21,312 bases of DNA. Source: Acidobacteriota bacterium. GTDB taxonomy: Bacteria; Acidobacteriota; Terriglobia; Terriglobales; Acidobacteriaceae. The stretch spans positions 1-21,312 of the forward strand of contig JAKAAZ010000032.1 of NCBI GenBank assembly GCA_021802085.1, in the 5' to 3' direction. The number at the start of each line of letters is the position of its first letter. Position 1 is the stretch's first letter. The translations under genes were made by a program, and so were the position numbers. The notes below the pieces were generated by a model, which had not been told where the DNA came from, ran no database searches, and was given only the letters and a program-made list of their open reading frames with translations. Shown piece after piece: positions 1 to 7,239 of this stretch.

Positions 1-3
1 TAA

Positions 4-48
4 AATCAACAACCTACAAAATCTACCATGTTTGGTATGTTGTTGATT
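4..48. repeat. AT-rich inverted repeat at left edge
   Basis: AATCAACAAC at 4-13 is exactly complementary to GTTGTTGATT at 39-48. Inside it, ACCA (25-28) and TGGT (33-36) can form a second small stem around a TGTT loop. No T-run follows, so it is not a standard intrinsic terminator. It could be a terminator remnant of an upstream gene, an operator, or the end of a repeat element cut by the window edge. Confidence 0.6.
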
Positions 49-68
49 CTATGTTGGTTACAAAATCT
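15..68. repeat. Short direct repeat pair TACAAAATCT
   Basis: TACAAAATCT occurs at 15-24 and again at 59-68, 44 bp apart. The first copy lies within the spacer of the inverted repeat at 4-48. The spacing is about four helical turns, so paired binding of a regulator is possible, but chance is also possible in AT-rich DNA. Confidence 0.45.
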
Positions 69-142
69 CAAACCCTTATGCCCGACAGACTCCTAGAGCC
101 ATCGCACAGTTCCCGTGGTGGGGTGAGATGAATTTCCATGCA

Positions 143-163
143 GCCGTTCCTTGATGGAACGGC
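143..163. repeat. Hairpin upstream of mreB
   Basis: GCCGTTCC (143-150) and GGAACGGC (156-163) form a perfect 8-bp stem around a TTGAT loop. No T-run follows on either strand. A closely related hairpin lies ahead of mreC at 1583-1602, so it may be a transcript-stabilising or protein-binding structure, or one member of a small dispersed repeat. Confidence 0.6.
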
Positions 164-432
164 CGCGCGAAGATCCATTTCCCGGCTTACAGCAACTGTG
201 CGATTGCTCGATCGATTTCGAACAGCCTTCAACCGATTGAGGATACAGCAAACGGTGCTCGGCGCATGGATTGAGCCTCTATTTGATCGACCGCTGCACC
301 GGGTACTGGGCGGGCATTCGCTCTGGAGATACCTTCCCCGATTCCCCGTGTGTACGATACATCCGCAGGGTAACCGACATGGCCGTACAATGGGAGATAC
401 CAGCATTCCCCAAAAGGCCCGTACAACACCGA

Positions 433-1497
433 ATGTCCTCAAACGGCTATCACTCTCGTTCCTCACGCAGCCACAATCTGCGTTCGCTGTTCAGCTTGTT
501 TTCAAGCGACCTGGCCATCGATCTTGGCACGGCGAACACGCTTGTCTTCGCGGCTGGCAAGGGTATTGTTGTCAATGAGCCTTCGATCGTTGCGCTGAAT
601 AAGGTAACCGGCGAAGTGGAAGCGGTGGGCAAGGAAGCGAAAGAGATGCTGGGGCGGACGCCAGGCAACATCGTCGCCATCCGGCCGATGAAGGACGGCG
701 TCATCGCCGACTTCAAGGTGACGGAAAAGATGCTGAATTATTTTATTCAGAAAGCGCATGGCCGTAAGATGCTGGTCCATCCACGCATCGTGATCGGTGT
801 GCCATCGGAAATCACCCAGGTGGAAAAGCGGGCCGTGGAAGACTCGGCGTACCGGGCGAAGGCGAGCGAAGTGTACCTGGTGGAGCAGGCAATGGTGGCG
901 GCCATCGGCGCGGGTCTGCCCATTACCGAGCCGGGCGGCAATATGGTCGTTGACATCGGCGGCGGAACGACGGACATCGCCGTGATCTCGCTGTCGGGCA
1001 TCGTCTATTCGCGGTCGGTCCGCATGGCCGGCAACCAGATGGACGAAGCCATCATGAATTACCTGAAGCGCAAATACAACCTGCTGATCGGCGAGCGCAC
1101 CGCGGAACATATCAAAATGGAACTTGGCTCCGCGTATCCGCTGGACAAGCCCGCGACCATGGAAATTAAAGGGCGCAACCTGATTGAAGGCGTGCCGAAG
1201 ACCATCACCATCGACGACAGCGAAATCCGCGAGTCTCTGGCCGAGTGCATCAGCACCATCATGAATGCCATCCGCGTGGCGCTGGAACGTACACCGCCGG
1301 AGCTTTCCGCCGACATCAGCGATCGCGGCATTGTGCTAACGGGCGGAGGCGCACTGATCAAGAATCTGGACAAACGCATTCGCGAAGAAACGGGGCTGCC
1401 GGTCTCCGTGGCGGACGATCCCCTCGCGTCTGTGGTGCTGGGAACAGGAAAGATGCTGTCGGATTTCCGATTGCTGCGCAAGATCAAGATCGATTAG
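433..1497 (+). CDS. mreB: Rod shape-determining protein MreB (bacterial actin)
   Basis: MreB is an actin-like ATPase that forms short membrane-bound filaments and guides the elongation machinery (MreC, MreD, RodA, PBP2) along the cell circumference. From the ATG at 433 it has 354 residues, close to the usual 340-350. Visible actin-fold motifs are the phosphate-1 loop (LAIDLGTAN, about 27-35), phosphate-2 loop (VVDIGGGTTD, 172-181) and adenosine-binding motif (VLTGGGA, 301-307). The N-terminal residues ahead of LAIDLGT contain LRSLFSLF, typical of the membrane-proximal start of MreB. The frame stays open upstream. An ATG at 379 has a better-spaced GCAGGG (365-370) and would add 18 residues; the ATG at 433 has only AAAAGG at 412-417. 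I prefer 433 on length, without certainty. It is the first gene of the mre-mrdA-rodA cluster. Confidence 0.97.
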   Translation: MSSNGYHSRSSRSHNLRSLFSLFSSDLAIDLGTANTLVFAAGKGIVVNEPSIVALNKVTGEVEAVGKEAKEMLGRTPGNIVAIRPMKDGVIADFKVTEKMLNYFIQKAHGRKMLVHPRIVIGVPSEITQVEKRAVEDSAYRAKASEVYLVEQAMVAAIGAGLPITEPGGNMVVDIGGGTTDIAVISLSGIVYSRSVRMAGNQMDEAIMNYLKRKYNLLIGERTAEHIKMELGSAYPLDKPATMEIKGRNLIEGVPKTITIDDSEIRESLAECISTIMNAIRVALERTPPELSADISDRGIVLTGGGALIKNLDKRIREETGLPVSVADDPLASVVLGTGKMLSDFRLLRKIKID

Positions 1498-1580
1498 GTA
1501 TTGCCCTCCCCGAATACCCGCCGGGGGCTGCACGATAGATTTTTCGTTATCGCCGCGAATCCGGTGAAATACGCTCCGCG

Positions 1581-1604
1581 CGGGCGTTCCTGAAAGAACG
1601 CCTG
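1581..1604. repeat. Hairpin in the mreB-mreC intergenic region
   Basis: GGCGTTC (1583-1589) pairs exactly with GAACGCC (1596-1602) around a CTGAAA loop. A G-T and a C-G pair extend the stem to 1581/1604. It lies in the 181-nt gap between mreB and mreC. No T-run follows, so it is more likely a processing or stability structure than a full terminator. It could let mreB be expressed at a higher level than the downstream genes (inference). Confidence 0.55.
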
Positions 1605-1678
1605 TGCATAATGAATGTTCGCTCGTCGGCACCTCGAGCGAACACGGTCTATCATCCTCGCAGCCTGTTGCAGGCCTC

Positions 1679-2887
1679 ATGGAATCCTTTCTCAGTCGAA
1701 ACCGCAATCCCCTGGTGCTGCTGGCTGTCGTGCTGGCGCAGTTACTGGGCCTTGCCGTGCAGGTGCGACGTCCAACGGCAGACAACAGTGGCCATCAGAC
1801 GCGACTGGTTCGCTATTGGGTGGTCAGCCTGATGTCCCCGTTTGAGCGGGCATTTCTGTTTGTTGGGCATGGAGTCAGCCACACCTGGGACGGTTATGTA
1901 GATCTGCGCCACGTTCGAGCGCAGAACCAGCAGTTGCAGGCGGAACTGAACCGGATGCGGCTGGAGCAATCCTCGCTCGCCGAAGACGCCCGTCAAGACA
2001 TTCGACTACAGAAGTTGTTGGGCTTCCAACAGAATTACATTTCGAAAACGGTTGCCGGCCACGTGATTGGGACCAGCGGAACCGACCTGTCGCGGGTGGT
2101 CTACATCGATAAAGGTTTCGACAGCGGCATCCGGATCGACATGCCGGTGATCACGCCGGATGGAGTGGTGGGAAAAATCCGCGCGGTGTTTCCGCACACG
2201 GCGCAGGTGCTGGAAATCAATGACCAGACCAGCGGGCTTGGTGTGGTTCTGACACGTACACGCTTGCGCGGTATTCTGCGCGGCACCACGGATGGGCGGA
2301 CGGAGATCACCGACATTCTGCCGGATGAACGCATTCAACCGGGCGAACAGGTCATCACCAGCGGCGGCGATCAAGTCTATCCCAGCGGCCTTCCGGTGGG
2401 CGTGGTCGAACGCATCGTGCCGGACCCGGAGCAAAATTCCGATGTGGCTCTGCTGATCAAACCGGCGGTGAATCTGTCGCGTCTGGATGAAGTGCTGGTG
2501 ATCACGCAAACGCAGAGCAGCATTCCGTCCACGATGCAGCAGGATGTTTCCACCAGCGAACAGAGGGCAGCGGACGTTCTGGCGCAGCGTCTACCGGGCG
2601 CGCTGCCGCCACCAACGGTGGGCCCGGATGGAAAGCCTCTGGATGCAAATTCTCCACCGCCGCCCGTACGGCCGCCTGCACCGCTGCATCCTGACCGGTT
2701 TACACCGGGCGCCACGCCGCCAGCGGACGATCTGAAGCCGGGCGCCGCGTACCAGAAGCAGATGTTCGCGCCAGAATCGCCCGCGAACGCGACGGCACAG
2801 CCTGGCGGCGCAGCCAAGAGTTCGCCGGCAGACGGACAGCCAACAGCGACACCGACTCCCAAAACCAAACAGGAGCCGCAGAACTAG
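1679..2887 (+). CDS. mreC: Rod shape-determining protein MreC
   Basis: MreC is a bitopic periplasmic scaffold that activates PBP2-RodA. From the ATG at 1679 (GCAGG at 1670-1674 just upstream) it has 402 residues. The order is a short cytoplasmic N-terminus, one transmembrane helix at about 11-27, a coiled-coil region at about 72-115 (LRHVRAQNQQLQAELNRMR), then the double beta-barrel domain at about 120-277 with family-typical stretches (VYIDKGFDSG, GVVGKI, GEQVITSG, YPSGLPVG). The last 120 or so residues (280-402) are rich in Pro, Ala and Thr with no hydrophobic core. E. coli MreC ends much sooner after the barrel domain. An in-frame start at 1604 is possible, but the added residues look non-coding. 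The gene is followed 2 nt later by mreD. Confidence 0.95.
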   Translation: MESFLSRNRNPLVLLAVVLAQLLGLAVQVRRPTADNSGHQTRLVRYWVVSLMSPFERAFLFVGHGVSHTWDGYVDLRHVRAQNQQLQAELNRMRLEQSSLAEDARQDIRLQKLLGFQQNYISKTVAGHVIGTSGTDLSRVVYIDKGFDSGIRIDMPVITPDGVVGKIRAVFPHTAQVLEINDQTSGLGVVLTRTRLRGILRGTTDGRTEITDILPDERIQPGEQVITSGGDQVYPSGLPVGVVERIVPDPEQNSDVALLIKPAVNLSRLDEVLVITQTQSSIPSTMQQDVSTSEQRAADVLAQRLPGALPPPTVGPDGKPLDANSPPPPVRPPAPLHPDRFTPGATPPADDLKPGAAYQKQMFAPESPANATAQPGGAAKSSPADGQPTATPTPKTKQEPQN

Positions 2888-2889
2888 CA

Positions 2890-3411
2890 ATGTCACTCTT
2901 GCACCCAAGCTCGCGACGAGAGATGGAGGAGCACCGCTTCCATCCGCTCGTCTTGATTCTGGTGCCGCTGCTGGCGATCTTTTTTCAGGCGTATCTGCCG
3001 CTGCGTTTTCCATCCGTCGGATTCCTCAACGTGCCGGTGCTTATAGTCATTTATTTTGCCGTCTCGCGACGGAGTCCTATCGGTGGAACGCTGCTGGGCC
3101 TGATTATCGGAATCATCCAGGACGCGTTGACACACCTGCCGCTCGGCATCAACGGCATCATCGACTGCATTCTCGGCTATCTGGCGGCGTCCATCGGGCT
3201 GCGCATCGACGTGGACAATCCCGGCACGCGGCTGATCATGAACTTTACATTCATTCTGCTGGCCAGCATCCTGCACGTGCTGATCCTGCGCCGCCTGCTG
3301 GGCATCCACGAGCAGTGGTACGGGTTGCACGAGGTGGCTCGCGCGGTGGTCAATGGGTTAATCGGCGTGGTTCTGTTCGCGCTGCTCGACCGTCTGCGGC
3401 AGCGCCAGTGA
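2890..3411 (+). CDS. mreD: Rod shape-determining protein MreD
   Basis: MreD is the integral membrane partner of MreC in the elongation complex. The protein has 173 residues, the usual size. Hydrophobic segments at about 18-37, 43-59, 63-79, 86-104, 115-133 and 152-168 give five or six membrane helices. The stretch GTLLGLIIGIIQDAL matches the conserved G-x-x-x-G-x-x-x-D region of MreD. The start lies 2 nt after the mreC stop, which suggests translational coupling. Sequence conservation in this family is weak, so the call rests on topology, length and position between mreC and mrdA. Confidence 0.92.
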   Translation: MSLLHPSSRREMEEHRFHPLVLILVPLLAIFFQAYLPLRFPSVGFLNVPVLIVIYFAVSRRSPIGGTLLGLIIGIIQDALTHLPLGINGIIDCILGYLAASIGLRIDVDNPGTRLIMNFTFILLASILHVLILRRLLGIHEQWYGLHEVARAVVNGLIGVVLFALLDRLRQRQ

Positions 3412-3450
3412 CCCCACAATCCGGAGTATCCTGAAGGCACATCCCCCGCC

Positions 3451-5676
3451 ATGGCTGGCACAGCAAACAAAGACGACAAGATCCCATCGATCAAGCTGAC
3501 GGCGATCCAGTACGTCATTGCGTTGATTCTCGTCATCCTGGTTTCCGGGCTATGGAGACTGCAGGTGCTGGGAGCGCAGAATTATCGCGCTCTTGCCCAG
3601 GCGAACCGGATTCGGAAAGTTCCCATCCTGGCGCCACGAGGAAAAATCTTCGACCGGTATGGACGCCTGATTGTCGACAACTATCCTTCAGTCACCTGTT
3701 TCCTGGTTCCCGAGCAGGCGCACGACCTGGACAGCGATATTCCGCTGATCGCCGAGGGACTGCACATGCAGCCGGACCAACTGCGGGCGGTGCTGCTGCG
3801 CTATCGCCACCAGCCGAAGTATCAGCCCATCCCGCTGCAGCAGGACATCACGCCGGACGAGCAGGCCTTCATCGCGGCGCACGCCAATGAGCTACCGGAG
3901 CTGGAAACGATTGAGGAACAGCGGCGACTCTACCCTAGCAACGGATTTGCGGCGCACCTGATCGGCTATGTTGGGGAAGTATCGGAAGATATGCTGGACG
4001 ACCCGCGCTATGCCTTCTACCAGCCGGGCGACGTGGTGGGACGATCGGGCGTCGAGGAGTCCTACGATCCCATATTGCGCGGTCAGGATGGATCGCGCGA
4101 TGTGATTGTCGATAGCCACGGACGCGAGTTGGGCGCGCTCGGGATCGAGCCAGCGGTGCCTGGCAAATCCATACGATTGACGATCGATCTAGATATCCAG
4201 AAGGCTGCCGAGGATGCCATGGGGCAGCGGGAAGGCGCTCTGGTGGCCATCGATCCGCGCACCGGCGAAGTACTCGCCATGGTGAGCCGGCCGACGTTCG
4301 ATCCGAACGATTTTGCCATCCGCATCCATCGCAAGCAGTGGGATGCGCTGCTCACGAATCCAGAGAATCCGCTGATGAACAAGGCGATCCAGGCGCAGCT
4401 TGCTCCCGGCTCGACTTTCAAGATCATCGAAGCCATTGCCGGCCTGCAGGACGGAATTGCGCAGACGCTGAAAGTGGATTGCCACGGCGGCGCCGTCTTC
4501 TATGGGCGATATTTCAAGTGCTGGATCACAGCCCGGCATCAGTCGCACGGAATCACGGACATCAGCAAGGGAATTTATCAGTCCTGCGACGTGTTTTTTT
4601 ACACCCTGGCGGAAAAGCTCGGCATCGACAAGATCGCGTACTGGGGCCACAGGTTCGGGCTGGGAGAGAAGACTGGCATCGACCTGCCCAACGAAGCGAC
4701 GGGCATCATGCCCTCGCCGGAGTGGAAGATGCGGAACTACCACCAAAAATGGTTTGCGGGAGAAACCATCTCGGTAGGAATCGGGCAAGGCGCGATCGCC
4801 GTTACGCCGATCCAACTGATACGCGCCATCGCAGGCATCGGGTCCGGCGGAGTTCTGAAGCGGCCGCACGTTGTGTTCCCCAGCGAGATACCGCCGGACC
4901 TGACCGGGTATTACCAGAGCCAGTTTCCGGGCTCGGGAGATCAAGTGATTGCCATCGATCCCGCGAACTGGGAAATTGTGACGGACGCGATGGCGCAGGT
5001 AACGACGTTTGCCGGGACCGCTGGGATGGCGCACCTGGATGGCATCGACTTCGCCGGGAAAACCGGCAGCGCGCAGATTGTCAGCAATGCATACAAGGCG
5101 TCTGTGGGAGGCGGCGCGAAACTGAACGATACCGCCTGGTTCGTCGGCATGACGCCGAGACGCAACCCGGAAATTGCGGTCGTTCTGATGTGGCAGAACG
5201 GTTCCGAGGGATATCTCAGCGCACGGCTGGCCGCTCGCGTGATTGCAGCGTATGTCGACAAGCAGCGGCGCGAAGCCGATAACCTTCCGCAGGTTGTGAA
5301 CGCGACGAAACCCGCCGAAGCCAATCCTCCGACCGCGGTTCCTACGGTTCAACAGAACAAGGCGGCTCCCACGACCGGCGCGAAGCAAAAAGAGGCTGGC
5401 CGTCTGCAACCGAACGCAACTGCGAATCAGCCAGCCACTGCAATGGCTGCTCTTTGGACCAGTCCGGCGAATGGCACGAACGACACATCTGGAACGCAAA
5501 TCCCCAAACGCGTCGCCTCCCTGTTTCCACTGCCTGCTGGAACAACGTTGCACGCCGGAACTTTCCTGCTTCCACCCGATCCTGCCAAGTCGACCGCGCA
5601 TCCCTTGAGGACAAAGCCACCGGCAGTGGCGGGCTCGCATGGTCGCAGCCCGTCGCGGCGGAAGAGCGGAACCTAA
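3451..5676 (+). CDS. mrdA: Penicillin-binding protein 2 (elongation-specific transpeptidase)
   Basis: PBP2 is the class B transpeptidase that cross-links peptidoglycan during elongation, with RodA as its glycosyltransferase. Residues 17-35 form the single membrane anchor. The pedestal region follows with RGKIFDRYGRLIVDN (63-77), the family-typical entry motif. The transpeptidase domain shows all three active-site motifs: STFK with nucleophile Ser321 (321-324), SCD (378-380) and KTG (537-539). The protein has 741 residues against 633 in E. coli PBP2. The excess is mainly a C-terminal tail from about residue 606, rich in Pro, Ala, Thr and Asn and ending in a basic stretch. The start is 39 nt after mreD with GAAGG at 3432-3436, a long spacing. 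The stop is 3 nt before the rodA start, so the two are very likely co-translated. Confidence 0.96.
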   Translation: MAGTANKDDKIPSIKLTAIQYVIALILVILVSGLWRLQVLGAQNYRALAQANRIRKVPILAPRGKIFDRYGRLIVDNYPSVTCFLVPEQAHDLDSDIPLIAEGLHMQPDQLRAVLLRYRHQPKYQPIPLQQDITPDEQAFIAAHANELPELETIEEQRRLYPSNGFAAHLIGYVGEVSEDMLDDPRYAFYQPGDVVGRSGVEESYDPILRGQDGSRDVIVDSHGRELGALGIEPAVPGKSIRLTIDLDIQKAAEDAMGQREGALVAIDPRTGEVLAMVSRPTFDPNDFAIRIHRKQWDALLTNPENPLMNKAIQAQLAPGSTFKIIEAIAGLQDGIAQTLKVDCHGGAVFYGRYFKCWITARHQSHGITDISKGIYQSCDVFFYTLAEKLGIDKIAYWGHRFGLGEKTGIDLPNEATGIMPSPEWKMRNYHQKWFAGETISVGIGQGAIAVTPIQLIRAIAGIGSGGVLKRPHVVFPSEIPPDLTGYYQSQFPGSGDQVIAIDPANWEIVTDAMAQVTTFAGTAGMAHLDGIDFAGKTGSAQIVSNAYKASVGGGAKLNDTAWFVGMTPRRNPEIAVVLMWQNGSEGYLSARLAARVIAAYVDKQRREADNLPQVVNATKPAEANPPTAVPTVQQNKAAPTTGAKQKEAGRLQPNATANQPATAMAALWTSPANGTNDTSGTQIPKRVASLFPLPAGTTLHAGTFLLPPDPAKSTAHPLRTKPPAVAGSHGRSPSRRKSGT

Positions 5677-5679
5677 CCT

Positions 5680-6774
5680 ATGCGCCGTTTCCTTTCCTAT
5701 CGCGATTTCGACTGGACGCTGCTGGTGTTTGTGCTGGCCCTGTCGGTGATCAGCGTGCTGGAAATCTACAGCGCAACGTTACACACGAAGTTCGTTCACT
5801 TCGATGAGAAGCAGATTCTGTGGCTGGCAGGCGGGTTCGTCAGCATGTTTGTGCTGTCTCTGATCGACTACCACATCCTGCTGGATATCGCTGTGTGGGC
5901 CTACGGAATCTGCCTGCTATCGCTGGCAGCGGTGCTGGTTGTGGGCACGAAGGTGCTGGGAGCGCGGCGCTGGATCCATCTGCCCGGCGGCATCCACTTC
6001 CAGCCCTCGGAGTGGGTCAAGCTGATTCTGATTGTGGTGCTGGCGCGATACTTTACAAACTTGGGCGGCCGCGAGTTGACATGGAAAGACATCTTCAAGG
6101 CAATGGCCATTGTCGGCGTACCGATGCTGCTGGTGCTGAAGCAACCGGACCTGGGGACCGCGCTGACCTATGCGCCGGTCCTGCTGGTGGGCCTGTTTCT
6201 CGGCGGCATACGATTTCGGCAGGCGGCGATCCTGTTTTTGGCTGCATCGCTGGCCATTGTTCCGGCGTGGTACAAGGTGCTGAAGCCGTATCAGAAGCAG
6301 CGACTCACAAGCTTTTTGCAGCCCGATAACGACCCTCGGGGCAGCGGGTATCAGATTCGACAATCCTTGATTGCGGTGGGTTCCGGCGGCATCTGGGGGC
6401 AGGGTGCAGAGCGTGGCAGCCAGACGCAGGGCGACTTTCTTCCGATTCCCTATACGGATTTTATTTTCGCGGCATTTTGCGAGGAGCATGGATTGGCGGG
6501 GGCCATTTTCGTCCTGCTGTTATACTTTTTATTGTTGATGCGTTTAGTTCAAAACGCTCAAACCGCCGCTGACCTGCCCGGCACTTTGATTATTATGGGG
6601 GTCGTGGCCGTCCTGATTTTTCAGATCGCGGTCAATGTGGGCATGGTCATCGGGTTGATGCCGGTTACCGGTATTCCTTTGCCCCTAATGAGTTATGGCG
6701 GCTCATCGGTGCTGTTTGCGTTTCTGGCCTTCGGCATCGTCATGAACATCCGCATGAGCCGCTTTGTAAATTAG
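5680..6774 (+). CDS. rodA: Rod shape-determining protein RodA (SEDS peptidoglycan glycosyltransferase)
   Basis: RodA is the SEDS-family polymerase that builds glycan strands from lipid II together with PBP2. The protein has 364 residues with about ten hydrophobic segments, a normal size. Visible family motifs are PDLGTAL (156-162), PYTDFIF with Asp260 at the position of the catalytic aspartate known in RodA, and the C-terminal SEDS signature GLMPVTGIPLPLMSYGGSS (325-343). It begins 3 nt after the mrdA stop. RodA rather than FtsW is supported by pairing with PBP2 in the mre operon and by the lack of neighbouring division genes. A 465-nt gap and a hairpin follow, so this is the likely end of the operon. 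Confidence 0.97.
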   Translation: MRRFLSYRDFDWTLLVFVLALSVISVLEIYSATLHTKFVHFDEKQILWLAGGFVSMFVLSLIDYHILLDIAVWAYGICLLSLAAVLVVGTKVLGARRWIHLPGGIHFQPSEWVKLILIVVLARYFTNLGGRELTWKDIFKAMAIVGVPMLLVLKQPDLGTALTYAPVLLVGLFLGGIRFRQAAILFLAASLAIVPAWYKVLKPYQKQRLTSFLQPDNDPRGSGYQIRQSLIAVGSGGIWGQGAERGSQTQGDFLPIPYTDFIFAAFCEEHGLAGAIFVLLLYFLLLMRLVQNAQTAADLPGTLIIMGVVAVLIFQIAVNVGMVIGLMPVTGIPLPLMSYGGSSVLFAFLAFGIVMNIRMSRFVN

Positions 6775-6781
6775 CAGCATC

Positions 6782-6808
6782 TCTGGCGCACGAGAAGGCC
6801 GCGCCAGA
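6782..6808 (+). terminator. Hairpin just after rodA, possible transcript end
   Basis: TCTGGCGC (6782-6789) pairs perfectly with GCGCCAGA (6801-6808) around an 11-nt loop, 7 nt after the rodA stop codon. No T-run follows, so it is not a canonical intrinsic terminator. It may mark the 3' end of the mre operon transcript as a stabilising or Rho-assisted structure. Confidence 0.45.
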
Positions 6809-7199
6809 CAAGCAAATTCGCGCATCCGACGTCCAAATCAGAATGACTGATGACATGGATGCGACAAGAGGTTTTTCTCGGTAAGGCAGATTCCAACCGA
6901 GACCAGGCAGGTTTGATCGAATGCACGCATTGAGAAACGCAGCTGGACTGGAAACGGCCCCACCCCTTTTGGGGGAAGTAGTGGCCACAAAGTCTTTGCG
7001 TGCCGTTCTTTCACGTCGCAGTCAAGATTCTTCGCTTCCATTGCCAACCCGCTCTCGCGGGAGAGTCGTATTTCCCTGGCCTAAAGCAAGTTTCCCATCC
7101 GCAGCGTCATCAGAACACACCCTCGATCCAACCGCCCTAGTCACGGTCGCCGCGCATGGAGTTCGCTAGCGCGTAGAAATCTGCCTCGCCAATACCCCG

Positions 7200-7226
7200 A
7201 GTCCGCCGCCTTGATGGCTTCGGACT
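7200..7226 (+). promoter_or_regulatory. Hairpin beside the rng ribosome binding site
   Basis: AGTCCG (7200-7205) pairs with CGGACT (7221-7226). Inside, GCC (7208-7210) pairs with GGC (7216-7218) around a TTGAT loop, separated by a 2x2 internal bulge. The stem ends 5 nt before GAGG (7232-7235), the apparent ribosome binding site of rng. It is placed where it could affect ribosome access or serve as an RNase E/G target. Confidence 0.5.
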
Positions 7227-7239
7227 GGAATGAGGCAGC

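Larger units (their letters stand above)
1..432. other. Gene-free region upstream of mreB
   Basis: No open frame here has a ribosome binding site plus a recognisable protein. The minus-strand frame at 68-466 and the plus-strand frame from 138 have compositions that look like chance reading of GC-rich DNA. The region holds an AT-rich inverted repeat (4-48), a 10-bp direct repeat (15-24 and 59-68) and an 8-bp hairpin (143-163). It probably contains the promoter and leader of the mre operon, but I could not identify a clear -35/-10 pair. Confidence 0.6.
6775..7239 (+). promoter_or_regulatory. Long leader region ahead of rng
   Basis: This is a 465-nt stretch without a convincing gene. An 82-codon frame at 6921-7169 lacks a ribosome binding site and any recognisable motif. 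Besides the rodA-proximal hairpin, the region has two mutually exclusive short stems at 7048-7065 (CCCGC with GCGGG, or CTCTC with GAGAG) and a longer hairpin at 7200-7226. In E. coli the rne gene is controlled through its own long 5' leader; a similar role here is inference from position only. Confidence 0.4.

Noticed and set aside
68..466. 132-codon minus-strand frame at the left edge
   Set aside because: It overlaps the start of mreB, has many Cys and Arg residues in no pattern, and has no recognisable motif.
4189..5640. 483-codon minus-strand open frame opposite mrdA
   Set aside because: It mirrors a clearly identified PBP2 gene; the translation has no recognisable domain and is rich in residues expected from antisense reading of GC-rich codons.
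6921..7169. 82-codon plus-strand frame in the rng leader
   Set aside because: No ribosome binding site and a composition unlike a folded protein; leader function fits better. A short regulatory reading frame cannot be fully excluded.
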